Assembly: GCA_038325765.1 (NCBI GenBank)
Contig: JBBQJI010000005.1
Span: 124,001-188,000, forward strand
Reading direction: 5' to 3'
Source of the DNA: Xiheibacterium sp038325765
GTDB taxonomy: Bacteria > Myxococcota_A > Polyangia > Nannocystales > Nannocystaceae
DNA length: 64,000 bases
In this document: positions 17,672 to 27,681 of the stretch, piece by piece
Numbering within the stretch: position 1 is the first letter of the stretch
Layout of the letters: every line of letters begins with the position of its first letter
Translations under genes and position numbers: made by a program
The notes under the pieces: generated by a model
Database searches by the model: none
Seen by the model: only the letters and a program-made list of their open reading frames with translations
Told to the model about the DNA's origin: nothing

Positions 17672-17929
17672 ATGGGACCGGACGCGGGCAGCTGCTTCGC
17701 CGTGGCGGATGTCGTCGACGTGTCCGACACGACGGAGTTCAACGCCGAGTTCGCGACACTCGAACCCGGGGACCAGCGCGGCTTCCATGTGGTCGGCTCG
17801 ATGCCGGGCATGGGCAGCCACTCCGTGAGCGGGGTCGAGATCGCCATCATCGGCAGCGCGGACGCTGAGATGATGGGCGGTTACACCAACCTTTTCATGG
17901 TACCCGCCCGGGGCCTCGACGAGCCGTAG
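17672..17929 (+). CDS. Possible small hypothetical protein
   Basis: An 85-residue frame from an ATG at 17672, 28 bases after the VWA gene. Codon third positions are mostly G/C and the composition (GSMPGMGSHSVSGVEIAIIG, MMGGYTNLFMVPARGLDEP) looks protein-like, but there is no signal peptide, no recognised domain and no good ribosome-binding site. It could also be the 3' remnant of a larger decayed gene. The remaining 178 bases before the FG-GAP gene show nothing firm. Confidence 0.35.
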   Translation: MGPDAGSCFAVADVVDVSDTTEFNAEFATLEPGDQRGFHVVGSMPGMGSHSVSGVEIAIIGSADAEMMGGYTNLFMVPARGLDEP

Positions 17930-18107
17930 GTGCCCGCGGCGCAGCCGACTCTCGCCAAGGAGCGGCGGCGCCGGCCGCTGACAGCCTGTGGCCTGAGCCG
18001 AGACCAGGACGCTCGCCGTGGTGTAGCCCACCGCACTGGAAAAGCGCGGCGGGCCGTGCTGTCATGCCCGTGTTCTCGTTGCATAGAAAACCGAAAGCAG
18101 ACTGCCA

Positions 18108-19967
18108 GTGCGAACCTCTCTCATCGTTTCCCTTGGACTTGCTTCGCTCGCTCCCCTCTCACAGGCGCACGCCGGGGGCAGCCTCTTCGACGGCGCGCAA
18201 GCCCTGTCGGATGCCTGCGGCGATGGTGACGGCTGCTGGACCAACTACCTGCGGGTCACGGACCTGAACGGTGACCACCAGCTCGACATCGTCACCGTCA
18301 ACATGCAGGGCTTCTTCTCCATCGGTGACGGTGAACCGCTCGCCGTCTACATCAACGATCCGGCAGGCACCTTCGTCGACGCCTCGAGTGGGGCGGTCGG
18401 AGGTCACTCGGGTGAGCACCGCCAGGTCGCGATCGGCGACGTGGATGGAGACGGTGACCCCGACATCTACGCGCCGGCAGCGGCCGGAGGCGACGACGTC
18501 CTGTTCCTCAACAACGGTGACGGCACTTTCGAGCCGGTCACGCTCGACAACGGATCGGAGGCGGGAGCAGCCCGGTTCGGCGACCTCGACGACGACGGCG
18601 ATCTGGACCTGTTCCTCACCCACAGCTATCCGGATTTCAACGCGCCGGTGAACCCGGTGGCGCGCGTGTGGATCAACGACGGCACCGGCGCGTTCGAGGA
18701 ACTCCTCGACGCCACGCCTCCGGAGCTCGCGGGCAGTCAGCCGATCGACGTCGACCTGTTCGACGCCGACGGCGACTTCGACCTCGACGCCCTGATCAAC
18801 ACCCACGACGAAGCGCTCGGGCTGTGGCTCAACGCGGGCGACGGCACCTTCACGGAGGCGCCGACGCCAGTCCCCTACGCGCCCGGCCTCCACTACGGCC
18901 CGGGTGTCTGCGATGTGGACGGCGACGGCGATCTGGATTTCTGGGTCGACAACGCAGGCCCCAACTACACCGAGCAGCTCCACATCAACGACGGCAGCGG
19001 CGCGTTCGCCGACGAGACGGCGGCCCGGGTCACCGGCAACCCGGGCGCCGACGACAACGGCGTCGTCTGTGTCGACTTCGACTACGACGGAGACTTCGAT
19101 GCCGTCGTGATCTCCCTCGGATCCCGCGAGCGGTACCTCCAGAACGACGGGTCCGGCAACTTCACCCACATCGCGAACGCGTTGCCCCCGCATCCGTTGC
19201 AGGAGAACCCCGTCGGGCCCGATACCCCGGTCCCCTCGCTCTGGGTCGAGTTCGGTGACCTCGACAACGACGGACGGCTCGACTTCGTCACCGGCTCTGG
19301 CGAGTCCGGAACCCAGGACAACTTCTACCTCGGCGCCGAGGGCCAGATGGTGGACAGGACCCCGCCAGCCTTCCGCGCCGTGGAGCAGGCGTCGGGGGTC
19401 GATGCCGAGACCGCGGTGGTCATCCACTACGCTGTGACGGACAACACCGTCACGGACGAGGGGCCGCGACTCAACCGCGCGTTCGTCCGAGTCGCTGTCG
19501 ACGGTGGCGAGCCCACGGAGGTCGAGGCGTCTTTCATGGGCGGAGATCTGTTCCGTGCCGAGCTGCCGGGACAGTCCGAGGGCGCTGCGATCAGCTATAC
19601 CGTCTGCGCCGTCGACTGGGCGGGCAACGAGGGCTGCGCGGAGCCGCTCGAGTACGACGTCGACGGCGCGTCGACGGGGACGGATACGGGCGGCGACACC
19701 TCGTCGGACTCCGGCAACACCGATCCCGACTCGTCGGGAGGATCCGACACGCCGACGGTGACGGGCACCGCGTCGGACACCGCGACGGTGAGCGCGACCG
19801 ACTCGGCGTCGGACTCCGGCAGCAGCGAAGGGTCCGCAGGCGGTAGCGGAGATGGCGAGGGTGACGGCTGCAGCTGCGACACGCAGGGACGACGTCCGAC
19901 TGCCTGGCTCGGCGCCTTGCTGCTCGGGCTCGTGTTCCGACGACGCCGTCGCTCCGCGGGCGCCTGA
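18108..19967 (+). CDS. Secreted FG-GAP/VCBS repeat protein with MYXO-CTERM-type tail
   Basis: A 619-residue exported protein. It starts at GTG 18108 with a signal peptide (cleavage near SQAHAGG). The body consists of FG-GAP/VCBS calcium-binding repeats with recurring D-x-D/N-x-D-G loops (DVDGDGDPDIY, DLDDDGDLDLFL, DVDGDGDLDFW, DFDYDGDFDAVV, DLDNDGRLDFVTG). A Ser/Thr/Asp-rich spacer then leads to a C-terminal sorting tail: a Cys pair (GCSC), a hydrophobic helix (WLGALLLGLVF) and an Arg cluster (RRRRR). In Myxococcota such tails direct processing and surface display. The repeats suggest an extracellular propeller for adhesion or substrate binding. Confidence 0.85.
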   Translation: MRTSLIVSLGLASLAPLSQAHAGGSLFDGAQALSDACGDGDGCWTNYLRVTDLNGDHQLDIVTVNMQGFFSIGDGEPLAVYINDPAGTFVDASSGAVGGHSGEHRQVAIGDVDGDGDPDIYAPAAAGGDDVLFLNNGDGTFEPVTLDNGSEAGAARFGDLDDDGDLDLFLTHSYPDFNAPVNPVARVWINDGTGAFEELLDATPPELAGSQPIDVDLFDADGDFDLDALINTHDEALGLWLNAGDGTFTEAPTPVPYAPGLHYGPGVCDVDGDGDLDFWVDNAGPNYTEQLHINDGSGAFADETAARVTGNPGADDNGVVCVDFDYDGDFDAVVISLGSRERYLQNDGSGNFTHIANALPPHPLQENPVGPDTPVPSLWVEFGDLDNDGRLDFVTGSGESGTQDNFYLGAEGQMVDRTPPAFRAVEQASGVDAETAVVIHYAVTDNTVTDEGPRLNRAFVRVAVDGGEPTEVEASFMGGDLFRAELPGQSEGAAISYTVCAVDWAGNEGCAEPLEYDVDGASTGTDTGGDTSSDSGNTDPDSSGGSDTPTVTGTASDTATVSATDSASDSGSSEGSAGGSGDGEGDGCSCDTQGRRPTAWLGALLLGLVFRRRRRSAGA

Positions 19968-20048
19968 GCCCACCCACACGTCGAAACAATTCGACCCCCA
20001 CCGGGGTCTGAACGCCCGGCTGGCGCTCTTGCGCCGCCGGGAGACCAC

Positions 20049-20927
<879 letters not shown>

Positions 20928-20940
20928 GGAGGCAGACACC

Positions 20941-23900
20941 ATGTTCTGGGAATTCCTCCGCTTCGAGGTGCGCTCGCGCCTGCGCCAGCCGACCGTGTGG
21001 CTGTTCACCGCCGTGTTCGCGCTCATGGCCTTCGGCGCGACCACGAGCGACGCCATCATCATCGGTGGCGCCGCCGGCAACACGGCGATCGACGCGCCGA
21101 TCGTCATCGCCCAGATGCTCGGTGTGCTCAGCGTCATCGGCATCATCGTGGTGACCGCCTTCGTCGCGACCTCGGTCATCCGCGACTTCGAGCAGCGCAC
21201 GTACGCGCCGTTCTTCACCAGCCCGATCCGAAAGCACGCGCTGTTGCTCGGCCGTTTCTTCGGCTCGCTGGCCATGGCGTGGCTGGTGTTCGTGGGCGCC
21301 GCCGCCGGCATGCTCATCGGCTCGAAGATGCCGTGGCTCGACCCGCAGCGGCTGGTCGGTACCGGGCTCGACGCCTACGCGTGGGCGCTGCTCGCCTTGG
21401 TGATGCCGAACCTGCTGGTGATGGGCGCGGTGTTCTTCGCGGTCGGCACGCTGACGCGGCGGGTGCTGTTCGCCTACGTCGCGGTGGCGGGGTTCTTCGT
21501 GATCTACGTGGTCTCGCAGGAGCTCATCTCTGGCCTCGACAACGATGTGATCGCGGCCCTGGCCGATCCGTTCGGGCTCACCGCCGTCGCCGTCGACACC
21601 CGCTATTGGACGGTGGCCGAGCGCAACAGCCAGCTGCCGTCGACCGGCACCCTGCTCGTGCTCAACCGCGCGCTGTGGCTGGGCATCGGCGCCGCCGCGC
21701 TGCTGTGGACGCAGCTGCGCTTTCGCCTGGCGGTGCCCAACGAGTCGGGTCGCGGCCGCACCGACGAAGTCGCCGCCGCGCCTCCGGTCGAGGTGCCCCT
21801 GCCCAAGGTGCACATCGCGTCGGGGTGGCGCGTGTCGATGGCGCAGTGTCGGCACCAGATCCGCGTCGAGCTGTCGGGCGTGCTGCGCAGCACCGCGTTC
21901 GGCGTGATCGCCCTGTTCGCGGCGCTGAACACCCTCGGTGGCATGTACGCGAGCATCGACGACATGTTCGGCACGCCGGTGTATCCGGTCACGAGCCTGA
22001 TGGTGCGGCTCATCGACGGCAGCATCGGGCTGTTCGCGCTCATCGTGATCGTGTTCTACGCCGGTGAGCTCACGTGGAAGGAGCGCCGCATCGGCCTGGC
22101 CGAGGTCTACGACGCGCTGCCGATGCCATCGTGGGTGCCGATCGTGGCCAAGCTCGTGGCACTGTGGGCGGCGATCGCCGGGATCCTCACCGTCGCGGTG
22201 CTGTGCGGCGTCTGTGTGCAGCTCTCGCGCGGCTGGACCCACCTCGACCCCCTGCTCTACCTGCAGGGGGTCTACGTCATCGCGCTGAGCCAGTGGATGC
22301 TGGTCGCGGCGCTGGCGATCGCGCTGCAGGCGGTCGCCAACCACAAATACGTCGGCTTCTTGCTGATGGCCGGGTACTTCGTCCTGCTCCAGGTGCTGCC
22401 GCTGCTGGACTTCGAGCGCGCGCTGTATCGCTATGGCTCGTCCCCCAGCGCGCCGTATTCCGACATGAACGGGTACGGTCATTTCACGACCGGGCTCGCC
22501 TGGTACCGGCTGTACTGGGCGCTCGCCGCCGTGTTGCTGCTCGTGCTCGCGGGGCTGCTGTGGCCGCGGGGCACCGACCAACGCCTGCGGCTGCGCCTGG
22601 GCCGGGCCCGGGCGAACCTGCGCGGCCCGCTGCTCCTCGCCGTGCTCGCGATCGGGGCTGCGTTCGCCAGCGTCGGTGGTTGGATCTTCTACAACACCGA
22701 CGTGCGCAATCGCTTCGTGCCCAGCGACGAGGCCGAGCGGCTGCAGGTGCTCTACGAGGAGCGCTACGCCCAGTACGGGGGCCTGCCGCAGCCACGCATC
22801 ACCGCGGTCGAGCTCCACCTCGAGCTGTATCCGGCCGAGCGTCGCGCCGACATCCGCGGCACGCTCACGCTCGTCAATCGGACCGCCTCGCCGATCGAGA
22901 CCCTGCACGTCGCGACCTTCCCCGACTTCGACCTGCGTGCGCTGACGGTGCCGGGCGCGAGCGTGACGCACCAGGACGACGAGGTCGGCTATCGCATCCT
23001 CACCCTCGAAGGGCCCCTGCAACCGGGGGCCAGCACCACACTCGAGTTCGACGTCGGCTTCGCCGAGCCAGGGTTCGTCGAGCGCGACTCGGTCACCTCG
23101 ATCGTGTTCAACGGATCGTTCCTCCACAGCACCGACTTCGTGCCACGGATCGGCTACGACCGCGGCGGCGAGATCGCCGATCCCAATGAGCGGCGCAAGC
23201 GGGGCCTGCCCGAGCGGGTGCGCATGGCCGACCTCGACGATGCCTCGGCACGCGCCAACACGTACATCTCGCACGAGGCCGACTGGATCGACTTCGCCGC
23301 CACCATCGGCACCAGCACAGACCAGGTCGCCATCGCCCCCGGCTACCTGCAGCGCGAGTGGACCGAGGGCGAACGTCGGTACTTCCGCTACGAGATGGAC
23401 GCGCCGATTCTCGATTTCTACGCGTTCTTGTCGGCGCGGTGGAACGTCGCGCGCGACCGGTGGAACGACGTCGCGATCGAGGTCTACCACCACCCCGAGC
23501 ACGACATGAACGTCGCCCGCATGATCGAGGCCACCCAGGCGTCGCTCTCGTACTTCACGGAGAACTTCGGGCCCTACCAGCATCGGCAGGTCCGCATCGT
23601 CGAGTTCCCGCGCTACGCGAGCTTCGCCCAGTCGTTCCCCAACACCATCCCCTACTCGGAGTCGATCGGGTTCATCGCCGATCTGCGCGACGCCGAAGAC
23701 GTCGACTACGTCTTCTACGTGACCGCCCACGAGGTCGCGCACCAGTGGTGGGCGCACCAGGTCATCGGCGCGGATGTCCAGGGCAGCACCGTGATGTCCG
23801 AGACGCTGTCGCAGTACTCGGCGCTGATGGTGATGGAGAAGAGTTACGGCCGCGAGCAGATGCGCAAATTCCTTGCCTACGAACTCGACCGCTACCTATC

Positions 23901-24519
23901 GGGGCGCGGCCGCGAGATCCAGCGCGAGCTGCCGCTCATCCGCGTCGAGAACCAGCCCTACATCCACTACAACAAGGGCAGCCTGGTCATGTACGCGCTG
24001 CGCGAGTACATCGGTGAGGAGACGGTCAACCGCGTCCTCGCGGAGTACATCCGCGACGCCGGGTTCCAGCAGCCGCCGTACACCACCGCCCGCGATCTAG
24101 TCGAGCGACTGCGTGCGGTCACTCCCGCGGATCGGGCCTACCTCATCGAGGACCTGTTCGAGACCATCACCCTGTACGACAACCGCACCCACCGGGCCAC
24201 CGCCCGGAAGCTCGAGGATGGGCGCTGGGAGGTCGAGATCGACGTCGAGACCCACAAGGTCCGCGCCGCCGACGACGGCACCGAGGCCGAGGTGCCGCTC
24301 TCCGATCTCATCGACGTCGGCGTGTTCGTCGAGCGCGAGGTCGATGGCGTCACGCGCGAGGTGCCGCTCGTCCTCGATCGGCATAGGTTCGAGAGCGAGC
24401 GCGAGACCATCACGATGACGAGCCCGGAGCGGCCGATCCGCGCCGGCGTCGATCCGCGGGTTCTGCTGGTGGACCGCAACCCCGAGGACAACCTGCGCCC
24501 GGTCGAGTTCTTGGACTGA
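20941..24519 (+). CDS. ABC transporter permease fused to M1-family metallopeptidase
   Basis: A 1192-residue protein with a strong ribosome-binding site (GAGGAGG) before ATG 20941. The N-terminal half (about 1-580) is a permease with two sets of about six membrane helices. A final helix (about 560-585) leads to an M1 aminopeptidase-like half outside the membrane. The zinc site is present: HEVAH (930-934) and Glu 954 in MSETLSQYS. The GAMEN-type exopeptidase motif is not obvious, so substrate choice may differ from classical aminopeptidases. Permease/M1 fusions of this kind are known in several phyla. Together with the ATPase it may export a peptide and process it. Confidence 0.88.
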   Translation: MFWEFLRFEVRSRLRQPTVWLFTAVFALMAFGATTSDAIIIGGAAGNTAIDAPIVIAQMLGVLSVIGIIVVTAFVATSVIRDFEQRTYAPFFTSPIRKHALLLGRFFGSLAMAWLVFVGAAAGMLIGSKMPWLDPQRLVGTGLDAYAWALLALVMPNLLVMGAVFFAVGTLTRRVLFAYVAVAGFFVIYVVSQELISGLDNDVIAALADPFGLTAVAVDTRYWTVAERNSQLPSTGTLLVLNRALWLGIGAAALLWTQLRFRLAVPNESGRGRTDEVAAAPPVEVPLPKVHIASGWRVSMAQCRHQIRVELSGVLRSTAFGVIALFAALNTLGGMYASIDDMFGTPVYPVTSLMVRLIDGSIGLFALIVIVFYAGELTWKERRIGLAEVYDALPMPSWVPIVAKLVALWAAIAGILTVAVLCGVCVQLSRGWTHLDPLLYLQGVYVIALSQWMLVAALAIALQAVANHKYVGFLLMAGYFVLLQVLPLLDFERALYRYGSSPSAPYSDMNGYGHFTTGLAWYRLYWALAAVLLLVLAGLLWPRGTDQRLRLRLGRARANLRGPLLLAVLAIGAAFASVGGWIFYNTDVRNRFVPSDEAERLQVLYEERYAQYGGLPQPRITAVELHLELYPAERRADIRGTLTLVNRTASPIETLHVATFPDFDLRALTVPGASVTHQDDEVGYRILTLEGPLQPGASTTLEFDVGFAEPGFVERDSVTSIVFNGSFLHSTDFVPRIGYDRGGEIADPNERRKRGLPERVRMADLDDASARANTYISHEADWIDFAATIGTSTDQVAIAPGYLQREWTEGERRYFRYEMDAPILDFYAFLSARWNVARDRWNDVAIEVYHHPEHDMNVARMIEATQASLSYFTENFGPYQHRQVRIVEFPRYASFAQSFPNTIPYSESIGFIADLRDAEDVDYVFYVTAHEVAHQWWAHQVIGADVQGSTVMSETLSQYSALMVMEKSYGREQMRKFLAYELDRYLSGRGREIQRELPLIRVENQPYIHYNKGSLVMYALREYIGEETVNRVLAEYIRDAGFQQPPYTTARDLVERLRAVTPADRAYLIEDLFETITLYDNRTHRATARKLEDGRWEVEIDVETHKVRAADDGTEAEVPLSDLIDVGVFVEREVDGVTREVPLVLDRHRFESERETITMTSPERPIRAGVDPRVLLVDRNPEDNLRPVEFLD

Positions 24520-24529
24520 CCGACATCCC

Positions 24530-25467
24530 CGGCTTGCGCAGGCGCGGGCCATCGCGCACAACACCGGCGTGGTCGAGTCCGGGCCGAGTCGCGGGGAGAT
24601 CGACGGGATCGCGGGGCTGCACCTCCGCGCTGCCGCCATCGCGCGTCGGGCCGTGCCCGGCGCCTAGGCCCCGCACTTCGGGCTGCTGCGCGTTCGAGAC
24701 CGGCGGCCGCATCCGCGACGTGCTGCTCGGGCGCTGCTCGCAGGTCGTCGGAGACTTCGCGCTGGTCGACTGGGAGCGCGCGCCGCTCGCAGAGATCTTC
24801 TTCACCCACTTCGAGGGCGACGAGTACAGCGTCGAGGTCGAACGTCGCACGCTGCGAGGACGAGTGCTGCTGCGCTACCTCGTCGAGTTCTCGGGCGACG
24901 AGCCGTGCGCGGTCGAGACGGAGAACTGGCGCATCACCGCGACTGCCGCCGGATGGCAGGCCACGCCGCTGCAGTCGCCGACGCTCACGCCCCGCCGCGG
25001 CAAGGCGCTGTCCGCGGGCGAGACGGTCCGGCCGCACCCCGCGAGCACGAGCCGCCCCTGCTGTGGCATCGCACCGCGAGCGCGTGCCACCTGGTCAGCC
25101 ACCTCGCCACCTCGCCACCGCGATCACGCGGCTTCGCGAGCGCGATCGCCGGGCCCGCAGCGCGATCATCTGTCGGCACGCCGAGTCCGCGCAGCGACTC
25201 CATCGCCAGCTGCTGCGGGCGATCGACGTGCGCCTCGCATTGGACGGCGACTTCGACTTCATGCCGGGGGCGATCGTCACCTGCGTCGAAGAGGTGCGTG
25301 GGCTCGAGCTCGACGTGGTGATCGTGCCGGATGCGAGCCCGGGCAGTTACGGCGATGATCCTGCGGCGCGCCGGGCAATGTACGTGGCGCTCACCCGCAC
25401 GATGCACCAGCTGTGGGTCTCGACCACGTCGCAGTGGTCGCCGGCGCTGCGGGGATTTGCTCGCTGA
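24530..25467 (+). pseudogene. Decayed UvrD/HelD-like helicase gene
   Basis: Pieces of one ATP-binding helicase gene can be read across all three plus frames. The N-terminal part (LAQARAIAHNTGVVESG) runs into an in-frame TAG at 24665-24667. It resumes as APHFGLLRV, shifts frame near 24692 to GGRIRDVLLG and LVDWERAPLAEIFF, then loses the whole motor core (no Walker A or B) near 25000-25040. After that comes PPLLWHRTASACHLVSHLAT, a frameshift, and finally the C-terminal domain (EEVRGLELDVVIVPDASPG, RRAMYVALTRTMHQLW), typical of superfamily 1 helicases. At least four lesions make function impossible. Confidence 0.8.
25098..25113 (+). repeat. 8-bp tandem duplication causing a frameshift
   Basis: CACCTCGC is repeated directly (25098-25105 and 25106-25113). 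Removing one copy restores the helicase reading from SHLAT into AITRLRERDRRARS, so this duplication is a visible inactivating lesion of the pseudogene. Confidence 0.75.
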
Positions 25468-25482
25468 CCGCGGCGCCCCCGC

Positions 25483-26013
25483 TCAGCGGCGGGATCGCTG
25501 CAACGCGACCTCGACCCGCCGCGAACGATCGGCCTCGACCGCGACCTCGCGTGGCTCCCAACCGCTGGCCTCGACGCGGACTTGTACCGGACGATCCGAG
25601 CGCGGCACCGACATCGGGTTGACCGTCGCGCGCACGTCGTCGACGAAGATGACGGCGTCCTTCGGTGTGGTCGAGATCATCAGGAGGACCTGTGCGCCGT
25701 CGCCATCCGGAGCATCGAGCGACGCGCCCGACACGCTCGCGGCGTCGGCAGCCGCCGCATCCACGGAGGCGGCGCGGCGGCTCGCATACAACTGCCAGCC
25801 CCCGATTCCCGCGGCCGCCACGAGCACGACGAGGACCACCGGCATCAGCGACGAGGTGCGTTGCACCGGCACGCGCCGCAGCGGCTCCGCGGCCGGTCGC
25901 TCGAGGAGCTTCGCGAGATCGAGGCGCTCGACAGATGGCGGCTCGAAGCGGGGATCCACCGCGGGCCGCCGCTTCGGTGCGGGCTCGCGATCAGGGGGCA
26001 TCTCGCCGGACAC
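25483..26013 (-). CDS. Single-pass membrane protein with C-terminal PEGA domain
   Basis: A 176-residue protein: a Pro/Arg-rich cytoplasmic N-terminus, one membrane helix at about residues 56-76, an Ala/Ser/Asp linker, and a PEGA-type beta domain (about 105-176; STTPKDAVIFVDD, VEASGWEPREVAVEAD). PEGA domains are surface- or envelope-associated and usually mediate binding. The GTG at 26013 is favoured because a TATCGT box lies nine bases upstream; an ATG at 26001 is the alternative. It lies downstream of the caspase-like gene on the same strand, so both may act at the envelope together. Confidence 0.7.
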   Translation of the reverse strand: MSGEMPPDREPAPKRRPAVDPRFEPPSVERLDLAKLLERPAAEPLRRVPVQRTSSLMPVVLVVLVAAAGIGGWQLYASRRAASVDAAAADAASVSGASLDAPDGDGAQVLLMISTTPKDAVIFVDDVRATVNPMSVPRSDRPVQVRVEASGWEPREVAVEADRSRRVEVALQRSRR

Positions 26014-26022
26014 TCACCCGCG

Positions 26023-26028
26023 ACGATA
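26023..26028 (-). promoter_or_regulatory. Candidate -10 box of the PEGA gene
   Basis: TATCGT on the minus strand, nine bases before GTG 26013, with no Shine-Dalgarno between. Confidence 0.4.
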
Positions 26029-26061
26029 GCCCAGCGGGCGGGCGCGCGGGCGGTGCTGCGA

Positions 26062-27630
26062 TCACGGATCGATCCCCGGCACCCACCGCTCGCACGCCCG
26101 CAGTCGCTCCCACTGCGCGAACGCCTCGCGATCATGGGCGGCGAGGTTCGCTGCGAGGCGACGGGTCTCCATCGCCCGCAGCAGCCGCTCGACGGGCGCG
26201 GCCTCCGCGGTGTGATCGGCGTGGCGCTCATGGGCGCGCGCAGATTCGTCCCGCGCCGCGAGGTATGCCGCGTAGCTCGGCGCGCCCGCGAGGAGCTCCG
26301 CGATCGATCCTCGTTGCTCCTCGAGCACCGCCGCGAACTCCGGATGCCACGGGTCGTCGAGCACGGGCCAGCGCGCGAGGAGCATGGCGGCAACAGTGCG
26401 CGACGCGGATTCCTCGGCGACGCGCGCGTCTTCGGTCGCGGCGTCATGCGCGGCGAGCTGCTGCTCGAGCACGTCGAGGCGCGCTGCCACCTCCGCTTCG
26501 GTGGGCGGCTGCGGACCTGCACCCACGCGCGGCGACAGTGCGGCGATCACCGCGTCTTCCTCGGGTGTCGCGACCTCGGCCGCCGTGCCCGCATCCGGCG
26601 CGTGCGCCCGCAGCCACCGCTCGGCGGTGGTCGTCGGCACCTCGATGCCGTCCGAGGCGATGCGCACCCGCGTGTGGGCGTCGAGCAGACCGATCGCGCC
26701 GTCGCCGTCGAAGTCGAACGCCGTAATCGGCAGCGCCTCACCCTCGCGGTCGCGCCCGCGCAGCGCGTTGAAGAAGTGCAGCGCATAGCCCTGCTGCGCG
26801 CTGCGGTCGGGATTGGGATCGCAGCCCGAGGCCTCGAGATCCCACGGCGACGCGAACAGGCCGCAGCGTTCGATCTGCGGCGCATCTGCGGTGGACTCGG
26901 CCGCGGCGAAGGCGAGCTCGCCGAAGCCGCCGGAGAAGCAGGTGGTGACGACCAGCCGCGTCGGTCGCCCGGCGCCGTCCATGGTGTGGGCGAGCTCGGC
27001 AGCGCTGATCGTCGAGCCCGCCCACAGCGAGATCACGTTGTCGCGCGCAGACTCGCCCATCTCGCCGTGCCCGGCGATGACGACGAGCAGCGGTTGGTCA
27101 CCCTTCGCTGAGGCGCTGCGGATCGACGCGAGCACCCGGGCGGCCGTGGCCTCGGCGTCGACGGCGATGCTCGGCGCACGATAGCTCGCGCCGCGACCCC
27201 CGCGGGGCGCAAACAGATCGCCGAGCGTTGCCGTGACCGACTCAACCGCGTGGCCGTTTCGCACCTGCACCACGGGCGCCCCGGCTCCGGCGCCGAAGAG
27301 CACCACACCGCGAGGCCCGAGCACCTCGGCGGCCAGCCCGACATCTTGCTCGATCTGCACCTGGGTCGAGTCCGGCCACGCACCGCCGCCGACGACGAGC
27401 CACCGCGCGCTCGCCAGCCCGCGGGCGAGCGCCACCTCGTCGATCACCGCGGCGGCCGACGTTGCCGGCACGGCGCGAGCCACCTCGTCCCGCCCAGGCG
27501 AGGCGGTGGCCACCTCCGGCTCGAATGCCGCGGTCGCGGACTCCCGGGCGCCCGGGCGCCCGAGCGCGAACCCAGCGGCCACGAGCCCACCGACTCCCAG
27601 CACGACTGCGATGCCGCGACCGGCACTCAT
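26062..27630 (-). CDS. Membrane-anchored or exported caspase-like (C13/C14 fold) peptidase
   Basis: A 522-residue protein. An N-terminal hydrophobic helix (IAVVLGVGGLVAAGFALG) anchors or exports it. Residues about 75-330 form a caspase-like fold with the His/Cys dyad in the right context: His 188 in LLVVIAGHGEMG and Cys 231 in LVVTTCFSGGFGE. A Ca-binding-like loop (FDFDGDGAIGL) follows. The C-terminal 190 residues are helical and charged, with no recognised domain. Activity is likely because both dyad residues are present. It lies between a GH15 hydrolase gene and a PEGA gene on one strand; a hydrophilic substrate outside the membrane is inferred. Confidence 0.7.
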   Translation of the reverse strand: MSAGRGIAVVLGVGGLVAAGFALGRPGARESATAAFEPEVATASPGRDEVARAVPATSAAAVIDEVALARGLASARWLVVGGGAWPDSTQVQIEQDVGLAAEVLGPRGVVLFGAGAGAPVVQVRNGHAVESVTATLGDLFAPRGGRGASYRAPSIAVDAEATAARVLASIRSASAKGDQPLLVVIAGHGEMGESARDNVISLWAGSTISAAELAHTMDGAGRPTRLVVTTCFSGGFGELAFAAAESTADAPQIERCGLFASPWDLEASGCDPNPDRSAQQGYALHFFNALRGRDREGEALPITAFDFDGDGAIGLLDAHTRVRIASDGIEVPTTTAERWLRAHAPDAGTAAEVATPEEDAVIAALSPRVGAGPQPPTEAEVAARLDVLEQQLAAHDAATEDARVAEESASRTVAAMLLARWPVLDDPWHPEFAAVLEEQRGSIAELLAGAPSYAAYLAARDESARAHERHADHTAEAAPVERLLRAMETRRLAANLAAHDREAFAQWERLRACERWVPGIDP

Positions 27631-27681
27631 GGGGAACTCGATAGGGGCATTCGCGGCGGCGTCTGGGCCTTCGCGGGCACG

